Source of the DNA: Ampelomyces quisqualis
Taxonomy: Eukaryota > Ascomycota > Dothideomycetes > Pleosporales > Phaeosphaeriaceae
DNA: 64,000 nt
Direction of reading: 5' to 3'
NCBI GenBank assembly: GCA_018398575.1
Contig: JAGTXZ010000009.1
Location: 682,001 to 746,000 of the forward strand
Shown here: piece after piece, positions 12,563 through 24,235 of the stretch
How the letters are laid out: the number at the start of each line of letters is the position of its first letter
Position numbering within the stretch: position 1 is the stretch's first letter
Translations under genes and position numbers: made by a program
Notes under the pieces: generated by a model
Seen by the model: the letters and a program-made list of their open reading frames with translations, nothing else
Told to the model about the DNA's origin: nothing
The model's database searches: none

Positions 12563-14091
12563 GGTTGCGGTGTTGTTGTGGATATTGACGTCAGGTGGTA
12601 GTAGTTGTGCGGTTGATAGCTGGAGTGGAAGAGCTTCTTCTGTGTTGTTGAAGAGGGGTGAGGCGAGGTGGTCTTTGTAGAGTGGAATGTATCACACAAA
12701 CAAACGGGCACCTGCCACTTATATCCCACTGGACCAGTCAGCAAGCTTGCCCTGACGTCACAGCAGAAACACGGCCCTTTCTGCCACACAATGTACGCAC
12801 GCGCCCTGCCTCCTTGCCTGGGCAACCGCGCAACGGCAAAGTCTGTGGTGTCAATTTCCCGTGAATCCCATGGTCACGGGCAGCCGCAAACAGCCCACTC
12901 CAAAACCTGCTCCGGGCGACATGAAGGCGTCCCGAATCCTGATGCGGCATGGATGCGCGCTGGGTTACCGTTTGAAGGTTGCGACAACAGGCTTGACCCC
13001 AGCCTTTACGCCACAGTTGCATGTTCGTGTGAGGTCATGGCGGATCCACGCAGTAACAATCGACATTGGATGTGGCTGGTACCATCGAAAATGGCCCGCC
13101 AGATCGTGGAATCGCCCAGCGCCGTTGCAGTGCGCAGTGCTTGCTCAGCGAGAAGGTCTAGCGACAGGCTTGCAACACATGATATGTTCGTCGCGCGTCA
13201 CGACTCACGGACAGCGTCAGGTGTGTCGGTGTTATCGTTGCCCAACCGCTGCGGGATGCCGCCCTCCAGGCCCCTCCTTCTCCGCTCCATGGCACCCATG
13301 GCGCATGCTGGGCTGTTGCAGATGAGGATCCCGATGCGGATGCTTGCGGTGACGTAGCTGTGGCTGTCTCGACGGGGAGACTTTTCTTGTCACCTCACCG
13401 CATTCTTGTCGTGCGCGGCACTGGTGACAAGGTGGGTCCTCACCGTGCAGGGCCCCCAAGCAGCAATCTCGAGTAAAACAGGGCAGCGGGATTTGAGCCA
13501 ATGTCCCACCGTGTCACCAGCTTTTCGCTGATGCATGTGCTATATGCTGTCATGCTTGTTGCCAGAATGTTGAGGTGAGAGGAGAGAAAGGCGGCTTCAT
13601 CCGTCACGAGTCAAGACTGCCTGCATGTCTAGCGCTGGCCTCGACCTTGTCAACCTGGCTCCGAAGCGCTCAGAAGCGGACCCGTGAATATTTCATTTCG
13701 TTACCTGCTGGTCTGTTCTGATAATCAACTCAATCACTACACTGTTCATGCTGGAAACATGTTACATGTTGTGCTCATGCCGCATCCAACCGACTAAATC
13801 AAAACGCTGCGTCATCTGCCTGCAGCCCGGAAACTCTGTCTAAGGCAATACCGATAACGAAGATGGGGAAAGAGATGACGTTGTGAATGCCTTGCGCCGA
13901 ACTCTATCCGTTGACGCCCATGGGTTTATCTGCGAGTTGCGAAGGACAACGCCTTCTATCCGCATTATATCTGTACTTGGTTGATTATGGTTCAAATTCT
14001 GTTGGGTGAGAATGTCTCGGGTAGTGTGGCTACTACGTCCTGCTGCTGCTGTGCTCGTCCTTCCAGGATCCTATGCTCCATTCGCGCCGCT
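12563..14091. other. Intergenic region
   Basis: This holds the promoter side of the small protein gene and the 3' side of the TRP-like gene. The open frame of 229 codons at 12668-13357 overlaps others and has no recognisable domain. No gene supported. Confidence 0.45.
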
Positions 14092-16936
14092 TCACGAAAC
14101 TCTCTTGCTACTCTTCCTGGGAAACAGCGGGACCTCTTCTTGCCTCGTCTCTTGCTTGCTCTTCATCATCTCCTCGCTGATTTTACATGGCATCGGCGGA
14201 ACATTCTCTTCGCTGATCCTGGATGCAAGAGGCGGTCTCGAGCTCGCAAAGGTTACCAAGCTGGGTTTGCTCTCAGATTGTGGAATCGAATGGACCTCAA
14301 CGTTGTAGTCTTCTGTAAGTGGATTTGGGATGGATGCCGGAGTCTCCGTGCGATACTGGGCAATGCCGGATAAACCTGGTTGACCAACGTCTTCGTAGCT
14401 ATTCGTCGAGGTGGCAGAGGTAGCAGTGTTGCTCAAAGTTCGCGCTCGTCTTTTGTTTTGGGGATGCCCAAAATTCCGCGAGCTCCAATTCGGTCGATGA
14501 AGACGTGCTGCGCCAGGCAACGCCGTATACGAAGCCTGTGATGGATGGCTTGTCGCTCGACTTCGCTGCGATAATTGATCGACATCTTCGGTAGAACTGC
14601 CACCGAGCTGAGAAGCTCGAGATGTGGGAAGGATATAAATCTCACGGAGAAACTCGGCATCATCGTCTTCCACTTTGGCCACACGCTGAACCTGGTTTAA
14701 GCGAAAGTAAGAGCCATTTGGCACTGCTTGGACTGGTTCCATGACCTGTGCCAAATGCGATGTAGACTCCACGCTCACACTTTCCTCCTCTGCAATACTG
14801 CCTACTCGAGGATGGAACCGTTGAAGGTATCGGTCGCGGGAAGGCACCCAGCCTCTAGGTCGCATTTCCCCCCGGTTACGCATGACCGAAAAGTAGCTAG
14901 TGACAGCTCCGCGGATGATTGCGCCCATCACAACAATCGTCAACAGCCCTTGGATGACGATGATGATGATCCCAATGATGGTAGCAGGGATTCGAGGAAG
15001 ATTGAAGTGCGTGTCGAAAGCGGCTGATAGCGCAGTTGTCGTCACCTTGCTGAATCCTAGAAGGTATACCAGCAAGACGTTAAGGCGCTGACCTTCAAAC
15101 GGGTGCAAGTACATGAAAGCGACTAAAGCTGTTATTTCCACTGCGAGCAGGCCAAAGACCTGGATGAGTGGCTGGCCCAAAGCTCCGGCCAGGAAACACG
15201 CTCGAACGAATTCGTAGATGAGCCAAATCACAAAAAACCACCATCGGTCGGGGCGATAGCGCGACACCAGGAAGCCGTACCACTTGATGAAATCGTCATC
15301 GTGGTGGACTGTAGTCGCGTCGACTGAAGATCGAATTGAGAACCACGGAATGGAGCCAATACATGTAGTCTCCCCGGATCTTGGACAAGTGCTTCGCCGC
15401 GAAAGTTTGAACCAAGGAATATAAGGCCACAATCTGATCTTCTCAATCATCAAGGAGTCTCGTTCGGACACGTGTTTGCCGCTCTTGATTCTGGCATAGC
15501 AGGTCGCCCCTGCAGCGGATCCAATGCCAAAGACTGCCACAAGGAATACGATACCAGCTAGTGAGACAGGGTTCGGTGACTTGAGGTACGAGAATTGGAA
15601 CATTGCCACGAAAACCAGCATGAAGAAACCGATGAATATAGCCCGTGTGGTAGCCATTACGGTGTACCCAAACCAGTGGTTTCGGAAGAACTCGAGGCGA
15701 TTCTTTTTCATCATACCCGTCGTGCTGAATCCTTCCAGCGTGATCTTGAATACCAGGATAGAAGCGATCATCAAAGCGACCAGGATCAGTGACCACAGTA
15801 AGCAAGTCATGAACGCGTTGGATGCCGGAATCCGTTCTTGAGAGAGCGTGCCAGCAAAACCCGAGAAATTGCCAGGAAGTGGAAGACCGGGCTTGACGGG
15901 CTGTCCAGTATACGAGAAACCGCCGCTCGCTCGCCTGTAGATTGCATGGATGTCGTACCCACCACCGAGGTCTGGATTGTTCACACCAGTACCTGCAGCA
16001 CCCACGTGAGATGTATTGCCTTTGTTGGAGCCAATGAATTCGTTGATTGTGTTTTGCATATGTTCAGAATATATCATGCCCCCGGACCAGGCATAGTTGC
16101 TCCAGAAAGCGACCAGTACGTTTGGCCAATTCATGGACATGGCGCCGGTGAAGTAGATGTGGTGCCAGACAGCGAACACTACCATGACAGAGATCGAATG
16201 TGCGTAGTGTTGGCGCATCTCAATGACATCTTCCCCATATACAGCCGTGGCGAACGAGGACAGTACGGCTAGCAAAGTGAGCGCTCCTAGGACGGCACCC
16301 ACGCCGGTCTTCTGGCGAAACGTGTTACCGTTTGTGATCTGAGCAGCAAAGCACCCGATTTCTGCCTGCGTGGAGTTTGAAAATATCCTCAAGATTGCTT
16401 GGCCTTCGAAATCTGGGATGTTCAGGGCAAGGTTGGGTATCGCAGCGACGTCGTCTTTATTGACAGGAATGATACCTTCCGCCTCGATAGGCACACCAAC
16501 CTTGGCAGGACAAGCGCTTTGGTGGCATTAGTAAATGTCGATCGAGCATGCGCGGGTTTGCTTACCTGTTGATATTCGCACTGCAAGGGTTGAAAGTCAG
16601 TTCGAACCGACTTTCACCATACGCGAAGACGCCAATGGACATCATGATGTCTTCGCTTGTCAGAGCAGTCTCTCCCTCCAGGTGGAACAGTACAGTCATG
16701 TTGTCGCGATAGTATGCGGCGTCGAAGCGAGTGACGTTGATAAGACTCTGGCCGAGGCAGTCTCCAAAGTCCGCGGTGTACAGCGCTGGTCGTCTATTGT
16801 CCCTGACCCGGTACTGCTTTCCATCGATCGTCGCCTCAAAGTATTGAGGCTTAGTCTCGGCTAGTGCTGAGTTGACTTTGATGAGGAAGATTAGCAAGAG
16901 CGCAAGAGCGGATCGCGAAGCCAAAGCGAAGAGCAT
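14092..16936 (-). CDS. TRP-like membrane protein of the flavin carrier (Flc) family
   Basis: This is a polytopic protein of 931 residues in two exons (16566-16936 and 14092-16516), with a 49-bp intron. A clear signal peptide (Leu/Ala-rich, about residues 1-26, ending NSALA) is followed by a lumenal ML-like lipid-binding region of about 170 residues. This carries paired cysteines, including an NPCSANINSAC-type segment spanning the splice junction. Then comes a TRP-like block with about nine hydrophobic segments (roughly residues 200-620). The cytosolic tail is hydrophilic, Ser/Arg-rich and about 300 residues long. Known relatives are yeast Flc1-3 (ER FAD transport, calcium homeostasis, cell-wall maintenance) and fission-yeast Pkd2. 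The substrate of this copy cannot be read from sequence. The segment at about residue 500 with a Gly-Glu-Thr-Thr-Cys stretch is typical of this family. Confidence 0.9.
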
Positions 16937-17635
16937 GGCGGCTGGTCCAGGATGATCAGTTGGCCTCGGAGAGCCTGGTTGTACTGAATTTGGTTATGTT
17001 GGTTCTAGTCGCGAGTAGTCTGTTGCTTTCGTTCATAAGCTTAATCACGTTCCTTGTGACGGCCGTTGTGAGATGCTGGCGGTGCTTGCAAAGCCACGCG
17101 AATTCCGGTGGTGAGCGAGTGGGAGTTCGCCTGAGCGAATAAGCGTGTGATACTGTATAATATCAACGGAGCCGTCACTGCCTAGGATGCTGCTAGTATT
17201 GGGCAGTGAAGCACAGTTGGAGCGAGACTATCAGCTGCATCGGATAGCAAACAGCTGCAGCTTAGCGAAGTGACCCTGGAAAGTTGTTCGAGTAGCGGAG
17301 AAGTAGGAGACTGGACGTCGCGGGCGCTGTCAAAGCGTCAAGGTGGGCCGAGTTTGGCTACTATCGTCGTTGCCATTGCTGGTGGAGGGCAAGAGCAGCC
17401 AGGGTCTAGTAGCCCCACTTTTCCACGAGCGAGACGTGCTTGGATACTGGCATTCACCATGTGCACGGACTATAATTTGGAAATTGTGTGCGGATGAATG
17501 ATAGCAGAGGCATGTAATGGCTCATCTTTCAAGCTCAACCTCCGCATATCATAAGCTAGTAAAATGCCTTTAAAAACGCCTCGCTAAAGACTGCAAGTCA
17601 AACGCCAGAAAGCAACACTATTATATTCCGCAGTC
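16937..17635. other. Intergenic region
   Basis: This is the promoter region of the minus-strand TRP-like gene and the 3' end of the LtrA gene. No gene or repeat was seen. Confidence 0.5.
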
Positions 17636-19927
17636 TCAAGCACCGAAGTTTTGCTCAGTACTGACAGGCATGTATACTCCAGTTCCAGTAGGCTCTCCTA
17701 GGCCCGGTGTCATGGGATCCGGGCTCATCAGCGGCGGACTCGTCATGCCATATCTCTCTCGGCCATTGCTGTACTCTGTGCTCATGGCGCTCATTGGCGA
17801 GAGGTCGGCGTGCATGTTGTAATGCGCAGACCTGCGGGCGTCTACGAGATTGACCGAGTCGGAATGACTATGAACTTTCAGTGGGGCGACCTCATGAACC
17901 TCGCCGTGTGCGTGCTCATCGTGTCCTTCATGACCATGCTCGTGTTGTTCGACTTCCAACGCATAGGGATGTCCGCTTTTCTTGAGGCGCCAGTTGCACC
18001 ATAGGGCGCTGAGCTTGTCGGAAGCCAGAATCAAGAACAGGAGGATAACGCAGATGGGAAGCAGCGCAGGAGTACCAAGGGCACCGAAGAGCTGTACCTT
18101 GTCAGCGAAGAGTGCCAACAGGGCACCGCCGACACCTAAGACAAGGGTGCGGCTGATGATAGATGTGAAGTCGAACAAGTCAGCCTTGTGGCGTCGAATC
18201 AAGAAGAGGAAGAGGATCAGACACAAGATCAGGACGCAGAAGCAGCTCCAGAAGTACAGGTAGACCAGCTCCCAACTCTCAATGGCAATGTCGAGGGGTT
18301 CGAACTTCTCAAGCTTTGTGGTGGGGAGATTCATGCCTAGGCCGACGTAGATACCATTGGACATGACGTTGCTGATATTGACCATTAGCTCTGGCCAGCC
18401 TTCGTCGTTATACTCGGCCATCTTTCCTGCTCCACAAATACCGGTTTCGTTTCCGATTCGCCAGACATAGTCCTGGGCTTGGTTATAAAAGGGTATCGTC
18501 TCGATCTCACTGTCAAGTTCGAAGTAGCCTAGCAGGTACATGAGCTTGTCGCGCAGGTCCGTACCATCGAGCGCGTCGCTGCAGTAACCAGCGATATCAG
18601 CTTCGATCTTGAGAACGTTCTTGATGGTGTAACGGGCCAATGCGAGCTGCTGTGCTCCTTCTACGACACCAACGATGGCCAGTTGGAAGGGGAAATGAAG
18701 AAGAGACCAGATTTGTTGCCTGATTGTACCGTAATGGCCATGTGGAAATTTGCCAGAGTAGAGCGCCCATATGAAGACCTAAAGCAACGATGTCAGCACA
18801 AGAATATCAGAACTAGTCGTAGGGCACTCACCAGAATAATGATGATACACATGATCAGGAAGCACCCCTCGACATCAAGACCATGCTTTCCCATGAGTCT
18901 GCTAACAGTCTTGGTCACGCCGATAGTACCCTCGCCAATGACGATGATAGTGAGTAGGCTCATGCGCTCCATGAGATGCGTTTTCTTGAAGCTCAGCATG
19001 CGCCAGCAACATGAGATGCTGACGACGGCGATGGCTTCCACTCCGGCAATGACGTACCAAAAAAGGTAGACGAGTCTGTGATCCGTCTTTACACCCTTGA
19101 AAGCAGGTGTCATGGCAGCGAAAGCACCCATAGCGACGGCGTAGATCAGGAAGATGAGGCCAAGAGGTAAGTAGAGCTTCGCATAACGCGCTCGCCATGT
19201 GAAGAACTGAGTGGGTTAGCAAAAAGCGATGTAAAGTCTTCTTCAATCCTCTCTTACGAGCACGACCAAATACTGGATGGCTAGCAGTCCTCTGCATATG
19301 ACAAGAGTGTGGCACAGAATCCGAAAATTCTACATTTAGGGCGTTAATCGCATCGTTCCCACTTACACCTGGCTACACTTACTATGCGATCTCCTTTATG
19401 ACTTGCGGGATTAAACTGCGACCCCACAAGTGCCAGTCCTACGAAACAAATGAACTGCACCGTCTTACAGACACGCTCGTAGAGTGAATCCCGTGCGAAG
19501 CGGACATCGTGGAGTGTGATCTGGAACCATGTCGACCACAGAATGCCAAAGAAGCCAATGTATCCGAGCAGGTAGTCACCATCGGTAATCGAGTGGTATG
19601 CGGTAAAAGTTGCGAGATTGGCCACGAAAAAGAGATCGAAAAACAATTCAATGCTGTTCGCTTCGTTGCGTTGCGAGAAGATGAGAGAATCGTGGTCTGC
19701 GCCAACGAGTGGTGACTCAATCCATGGTGTAGTTTTGTGAAGACGCTTCAAATGCTTCTCCTTGTCACTGTTGACATATCAGTCTTATTTCATGAATGGT
19801 CGTGTTCTGCTCGGGCGTGGAGGCGTACACGTCGCACTATGTACAATTAGTTTACCGGTACATGATCATCAACATCTCGACATCCTCTGGTAGAACATAC
19901 TTTGTGACCGTGGAACTTCAATCCCAT
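17636..19927 (-). CDS. LtrA (low temperature requirement A) family membrane protein
   Basis: This polytopic membrane protein of about 669 residues belongs to the LtrA family, whose biochemical role in fungi is unknown. The exons on the minus strand are 19901-19927, 19829-19836 (an apparent 8-nt microexon), 19383-19767, 19258-19329, 18832-19206 and 17636-18778. Introns are 51-64 bp. The hallmark N-terminal region contains ELFFDLFFVANLATF, followed by several hydrophobic helices and a conserved ERMSLLTIIVIGEG segment. The C-terminal tail is His/Glu-rich (HEHGHEGHDEHAHGE), a possible metal-binding stretch. The start at 19927 has a strong context (AAAATGG). It needs the microexon to stay in frame. 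The alternative is ATG 19875 with a GTAAAC donor, which would replace the first 12 residues. The rest of the gene model is firm. Confidence 0.85.
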
Positions 19928-21098
19928 TTTGAAACCTTCGACTGAGTTGTTTTCAGACGAGCCGATGGAAAGGAGAAGTTGGAGGACGTCGATGGCGCAA
20001 ACAGACTGCCCACAACACCGACAATCTTGATCTACACTGCGGCATCCCGCAATTTATGAGAGGCGTATTCATTTTTAGGACGTTGTGGCTGTGTGCTGCA
20101 TCCAATCCGAGAGCGCGGCTGAGAGCTAAGCTGAGAGAAGCTTTGCGCCAGCATCTGGATTCTGCGCATCTGGATTCTGCGCATCTGGATTCTGCGCATC
20201 TGGATTCTGCGCATCTGGATTCTGCGGTGGCTCTGGGCAGTGGGGCTGACTCCTGAGTACAGGCTACGACAGAAGCGGGTGGGTGGTAATCGATCTGCTG
20301 TGCCCATCGAGATTGCTTGGATGAACACGTGCAGTGCCAAGTGGAATGGTGTTACAGTACTCTGTAGATGGAGGGTGGAAAGGGGTGAGGCCCGGCGGGA
20401 GCCAGCGTGTGGCTTGACTGCAGCATCGTCAGCCAGCGTCGCGCTGGCAGAAACGAAGACTGATGCATATATATATGCATGCCAGGAGCATATCTTTCAT
20501 CTTACGAGACCACGTGCATGCACACTGCTCGAGAGAGTCGCAGATATTGTGTTATTGCTTCTGCTTTCCCTGCCCCCAAATGTTTCCGTGTCAAGATCGT
20601 TGAACCCGCTCGGCGAGACGAACACTCTCGTAGCTGGCAGGCCTCGTCCTCATGATTGGGAATTGCAGGCACTATGTAAATCAGCAATGCATATATTCAA
20701 GACGCCCGGAAATCTAGCACTCATGTCAGCAGCGACATCTCTCCGAGAAACTCTTTTTCCTGATTCGTGCATCGCAGAATACGCTCTTCTCCAAATTGTT
20801 TTTGTATCATATTTGCATCCATGGCAGGGGCGGCAGGTGGGCCTTCTCTTCAGCCCTCGAGCAGACAATAATGCAGCCTGGAATCTAGGTCCGTAGTTCG
20901 TTTCTATCCATCAACGACATTGTACAATACGTATCCACAAAGTATCATACACCTCGAAAATCATCCGCGTGACCCTAGCGTAGAGGGCCCAGGATGGTAT
21001 GTCTACAATCATGCTTGACAACATAGCGACGCCGCGCTTGATGCTCTACAAAGTACGAGATCACAGGGTAAAATCTGACGATGTACACCACACAGGGT
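19928..21098. other. Intergenic region with a minisatellite
   Basis: This is the LtrA promoter side followed by the 3' side of the MFS gene. Apart from the 15-bp tandem repeat at 20151-20225, no structure or conserved frame was seen. Confidence 0.5.
20151..20225. repeat. 15-bp minisatellite, five perfect copies
   Basis: The unit GCATCTGGATTCTGC is repeated five times without a mismatch over 75 bp. It lies 0.2 kb upstream of the LtrA gene start, outside any supported coding exon. Because 15 is divisible by three, all frames stay open through it, which explains the open frames there. Confidence 0.95.
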
Positions 21099-22894
21099 CT
21101 ATTTCCGTATGAGACCAGTTTGCTCACTTGCGCTTTCGCCAGCATCGGCTTCCTCATCATCATCCTCGTCTTCGCTTTCATCGCTCCAATCATCGTCCTC
21201 GAGCCCTGCGCCGCGGATGCCAAAGCTCATGAAGAAACCGATGAGCGAAATACCCGCGAAAATGCCAAAGGGTAGAGCTTCTCCTTTCGGCTGAATTTTT
21301 GTAGCTGCAGTGAAAAGTGAACCAGATATGAACGGACCGGCAGCGCGACCGGCAGCAGACAGCGTTTGTGCTAAGCCGTTCAAAGTACCGAGCACGTTGT
21401 GGTTTGGTGCAGAGTTTGTAATCTGATAGTGTTAGCATTGTGTCGACCACGGAAATGGCGAAAGCTGTCACTCACCAAGAGCAACGCAGCTGTTAGACCA
21501 CCGACACCAGCAATTGTTTTGATCACCAACACGACGCCTAGTTCGAACCATAGCCATCCGGCTCCGCTTCCGATGCCCTTGTATGGATCGCTGTTCTTGT
21601 AGCCGACCCAGGGCATCAGGATGAACGCCGCAACAAACAGTGCCAGGCTGATTCTGTATGCTACCTTGTTGCCGAGTCTCCCACGAAGTCTTCCAAATAT
21701 GCCGACCTGGAACACTATGGTTATGGCTCCAGCGAAGGACAACGACAGCCCGACAGCCTCGGGCTTCAGCCCACGACCCGTGGGCGGGACCTCTTCCGCA
21801 AAAATGGGATATAGAGAGTTGTAGGATATGTTTGCGAGCTGAAAGATGAAGTATGTGACGAGCAGGAGTATGGTGTCGCGGTTGAGGATATCTTTCTTCA
21901 AGAGTACTTCCCCGTCGTTGTGAGGAAACAGGGTGGGTGCCGATTCGCTTGAAATGTCTGATGCATCGTCTTCGTCGTCCTCGCCTCCACCATCATTATG
22001 TCGGTGGTGGTGGTCTTTATGCTTGCCAAAGAGGCGTCGAACATAGGTTGGTCGCGACGAGCTTGAAAACTGCCACAGCCACGAGAACAAATTGCCCAAC
22101 CTCTTGCCCAGGGGTGGCAGGTCCTTGGCCTCGTCAAGACTCTCCTCGAGGAACACCATGCACACAATCAGGTCGATGGCGAGTACGGCGGCCGAGAACA
22201 GGTTCGGCAATAGGTAGGGGAACGGGTTCTGCTGGCTCTTGTTGAGCGGATTCTCGTAGAAGACGAGCAGGCCGCCCACGATTGGGCCAGTGATGCCGCC
22301 GATGCCGTACACGACAGGGAGATAGGTGAATGCGCGCGACTGGTTGGTCCGGTCGGTGATTTCGCCCAGACACGTCGAGACGACACCGGAATTGCCGTTG
22401 ACCAGCCCCATCAGCGCCTGCACCATGACGGCCTGCCACAGCGTCCGACAGAAGCCAAAGGCCGTGAAGCAGCACATTGTCAGGAACGTGCCCAGCAGGA
22501 TGACGGGCTTCCTCCCAATCTTGTCCGACAGCCAGCCCCAGAAGAAGTTTGTGGTAAACTGCGCGAGCGCAAACGAGGACGCGATGAGGCCCACATACAG
22601 TCCCGTCTGCCCGTCCTTGACCTCGGGGAAGTTCTTGGTCATCTCGGGCAGGTAGGGGCTGATGGAGTTGAGCGCCGTCTGCTCGGCGAGCGCAATGACG
22701 GCAAGCACGATGAGCTGGCGCGTCGGCAGGGGCGACTCGTGGTGGTGGTCGTCCGCGTCGTCGCCGCTGCCGTGGTCGCCGTCGGGGGACAGAGAGAGTG
22801 GGCGCCCGCGTGCCCGGGGCGGTGCGGTGGGGAAGGTCTGGTAGTGCAGCGTCGACGACTTGCGCGTGTCGATGGGTGGCCGTCGTGCGGGCAT
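21099..22894 (-). CDS. MFS transporter, zinc-induced-facilitator/YCR023C-like
   Basis: This major facilitator of 580 residues has two exons (21476-22894 and 21099-21422) and a 53-bp intron. Twelve hydrophobic segments are visible. The loop after TM2 shows the MFS motif A (GWLSDKIGRKP), and a Gly-rich GGITGPIVGG segment follows later. The N-terminus is cytosolic and acidic, with an Asp/His cluster (DDADDHHHE). The central loop holds a His run, then an acidic run (KHKDHHHRHND ... EDDEDD). The C-terminal tail is also strongly acidic. Overall the layout resembles the fungal/plant group that includes the ZIF1/ZIFL proteins and yeast vacuolar YCR023C. The His/Asp loops suggest metal or metal-chelate export, which is inference. 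The upstream codons contain no other in-frame ATG nearby, so 22894 is a good start. Confidence 0.88.
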
Positions 22895-24235
22895 GGCGGG
22901 GCTGCAGGCGGCGCCGAACAGAGCCTAGAGTGCGTGTGGTTGGCCTCGTCGCCGCTGGGGGTGTATGCTGGCAGATGCTGCACGCATTGGGCCCGGAATC
23001 GGCAGATGGGAACGGTGCGGTGGTGTGTCTACTGCGTGTCGGAAACACCGATGAAAAGGCCGAGGAGGAACATGATGCTGCACAGCTTGTATGCTCCAGC
23101 ATTACGAGTCATGCGACATCTCATTTGAACGCTCTTCATGTGCTGCAGCGCCTCCCGTTGCGTGCGTTTTCCTCTGATTTTGGGACGTTGCGCTGTAGAG
23201 CTTCGAAGCTTTCTCGGCGTTTCATCGCTATCTCCGTAACTTCCGCCCTTGGCATCTGAACGCGCTCCGGACCGTCCCTGAAACCGCCATCACTGCCTCA
23301 GGTATGCCATGTGGACCACCCCTTATCCGGCACCAAGACGAGCTGCAGATCACGAGGATTGAGGTACAGTAGGCTCGCGCCCTATCGAGACTGCGTCGCA
23401 TGCGTGGCTGTAGGCGAGGCCGTCGGGACTACAGAAGACAGAAGAGCAGAGCATCACGACTTCTGCATCACCAGTCCGGCATGCAAAATGCGGCCGGCGT
23501 TCGCGGTCGTCTGGCTGCGCGGCTCGCAAAACATGTCCATGTGCCATGGGGTGCGGAAACTCGACACAGTGGACCAATCAAAGCACCTCGCGCCCGTGGT
23601 GTGCTGCACAACCCACGCTTCCCCACACTCTGGCTAATCTAGCAATTCAATATCGAGCCCTCCGCTTCATCTATCCTGCCAAATGCCTCCCGATATCACG
23701 CGAAAACACCAGACCTCCGCGTTCGAGGAAGACTGTTCGTGAGATCGACCACGACATGTCGCTCAACCCTTCCCACTGTGTTGCATGCCCTAGGGATTCC
23801 CAGACTTGACGTGATAGGACATGCATGTGTCGCACTTTACTTGTCGTTTGTTTCAGGTCGTTTATCACGTCTACCGCGCTGGACACCTACAGGCTGCGGC
23901 GTAGGGCTTTGGCAAATCCGCAAACGCCAATAGCTCAATGCGAGACATATTAACCTCAGGCTGAAAAGTGGAGTCAGTCCTCCCGAGTGGAAATTGATTG
24001 CAATCATAGTATTCCGTTTGTGCCACACAACGAGTATAAAGAGGTAGGCTACTCTCCACAATGTCAAGCCTTCAGGATGTCAATGCAACGATTCCGGGCC
24101 TCATTCTCTGCCCTCCCTTGCATAAATCTCTCACATCGGTCCTTTCACTTGAGCATTCAAATTCCCTCAGCACTCTCACCACGCTTAACCCACCACTTTC
24201 AGATCACTTCTGACCTACACCCACTTACATTCAAT
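22895..24235. other. Divergent intergenic region
   Basis: This is shared upstream sequence of the MFS gene (-) and the DJ-1-like gene (+). Several overlapping frames of up to 150 codons were judged spurious. A TATA box for the plus-strand gene lies at 24035. Confidence 0.5.
24035..24040 (+). promoter_or_regulatory. Putative TATA box of the DJ-1/PfpI-like gene
   Basis: A TATAAA hexamer lies about 200 bases before the ATG at 24236. It is followed by C/T-rich, AUG-poor leader sequence typical of a fungal 5' untranslated region. A strong TATA box suggests regulated rather than constitutive transcription. Confidence 0.45.

Noticed and set aside
12668..13357. 229-codon plus-strand frame
   Set aside because: No recognisable domain, and it overlaps other open frames. 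GC-rich chance frame.
20240..20896. 218-codon frame after the minisatellite
   Set aside because: Partly created by the 15-bp repeat; no domain seen.
22134..23102. 322-codon minus-strand frame beside the MFS gene
   Set aside because: It is the shifted-frame shadow of the MFS coding sequence, with Arg/His/Ala-rich translation and no domain.
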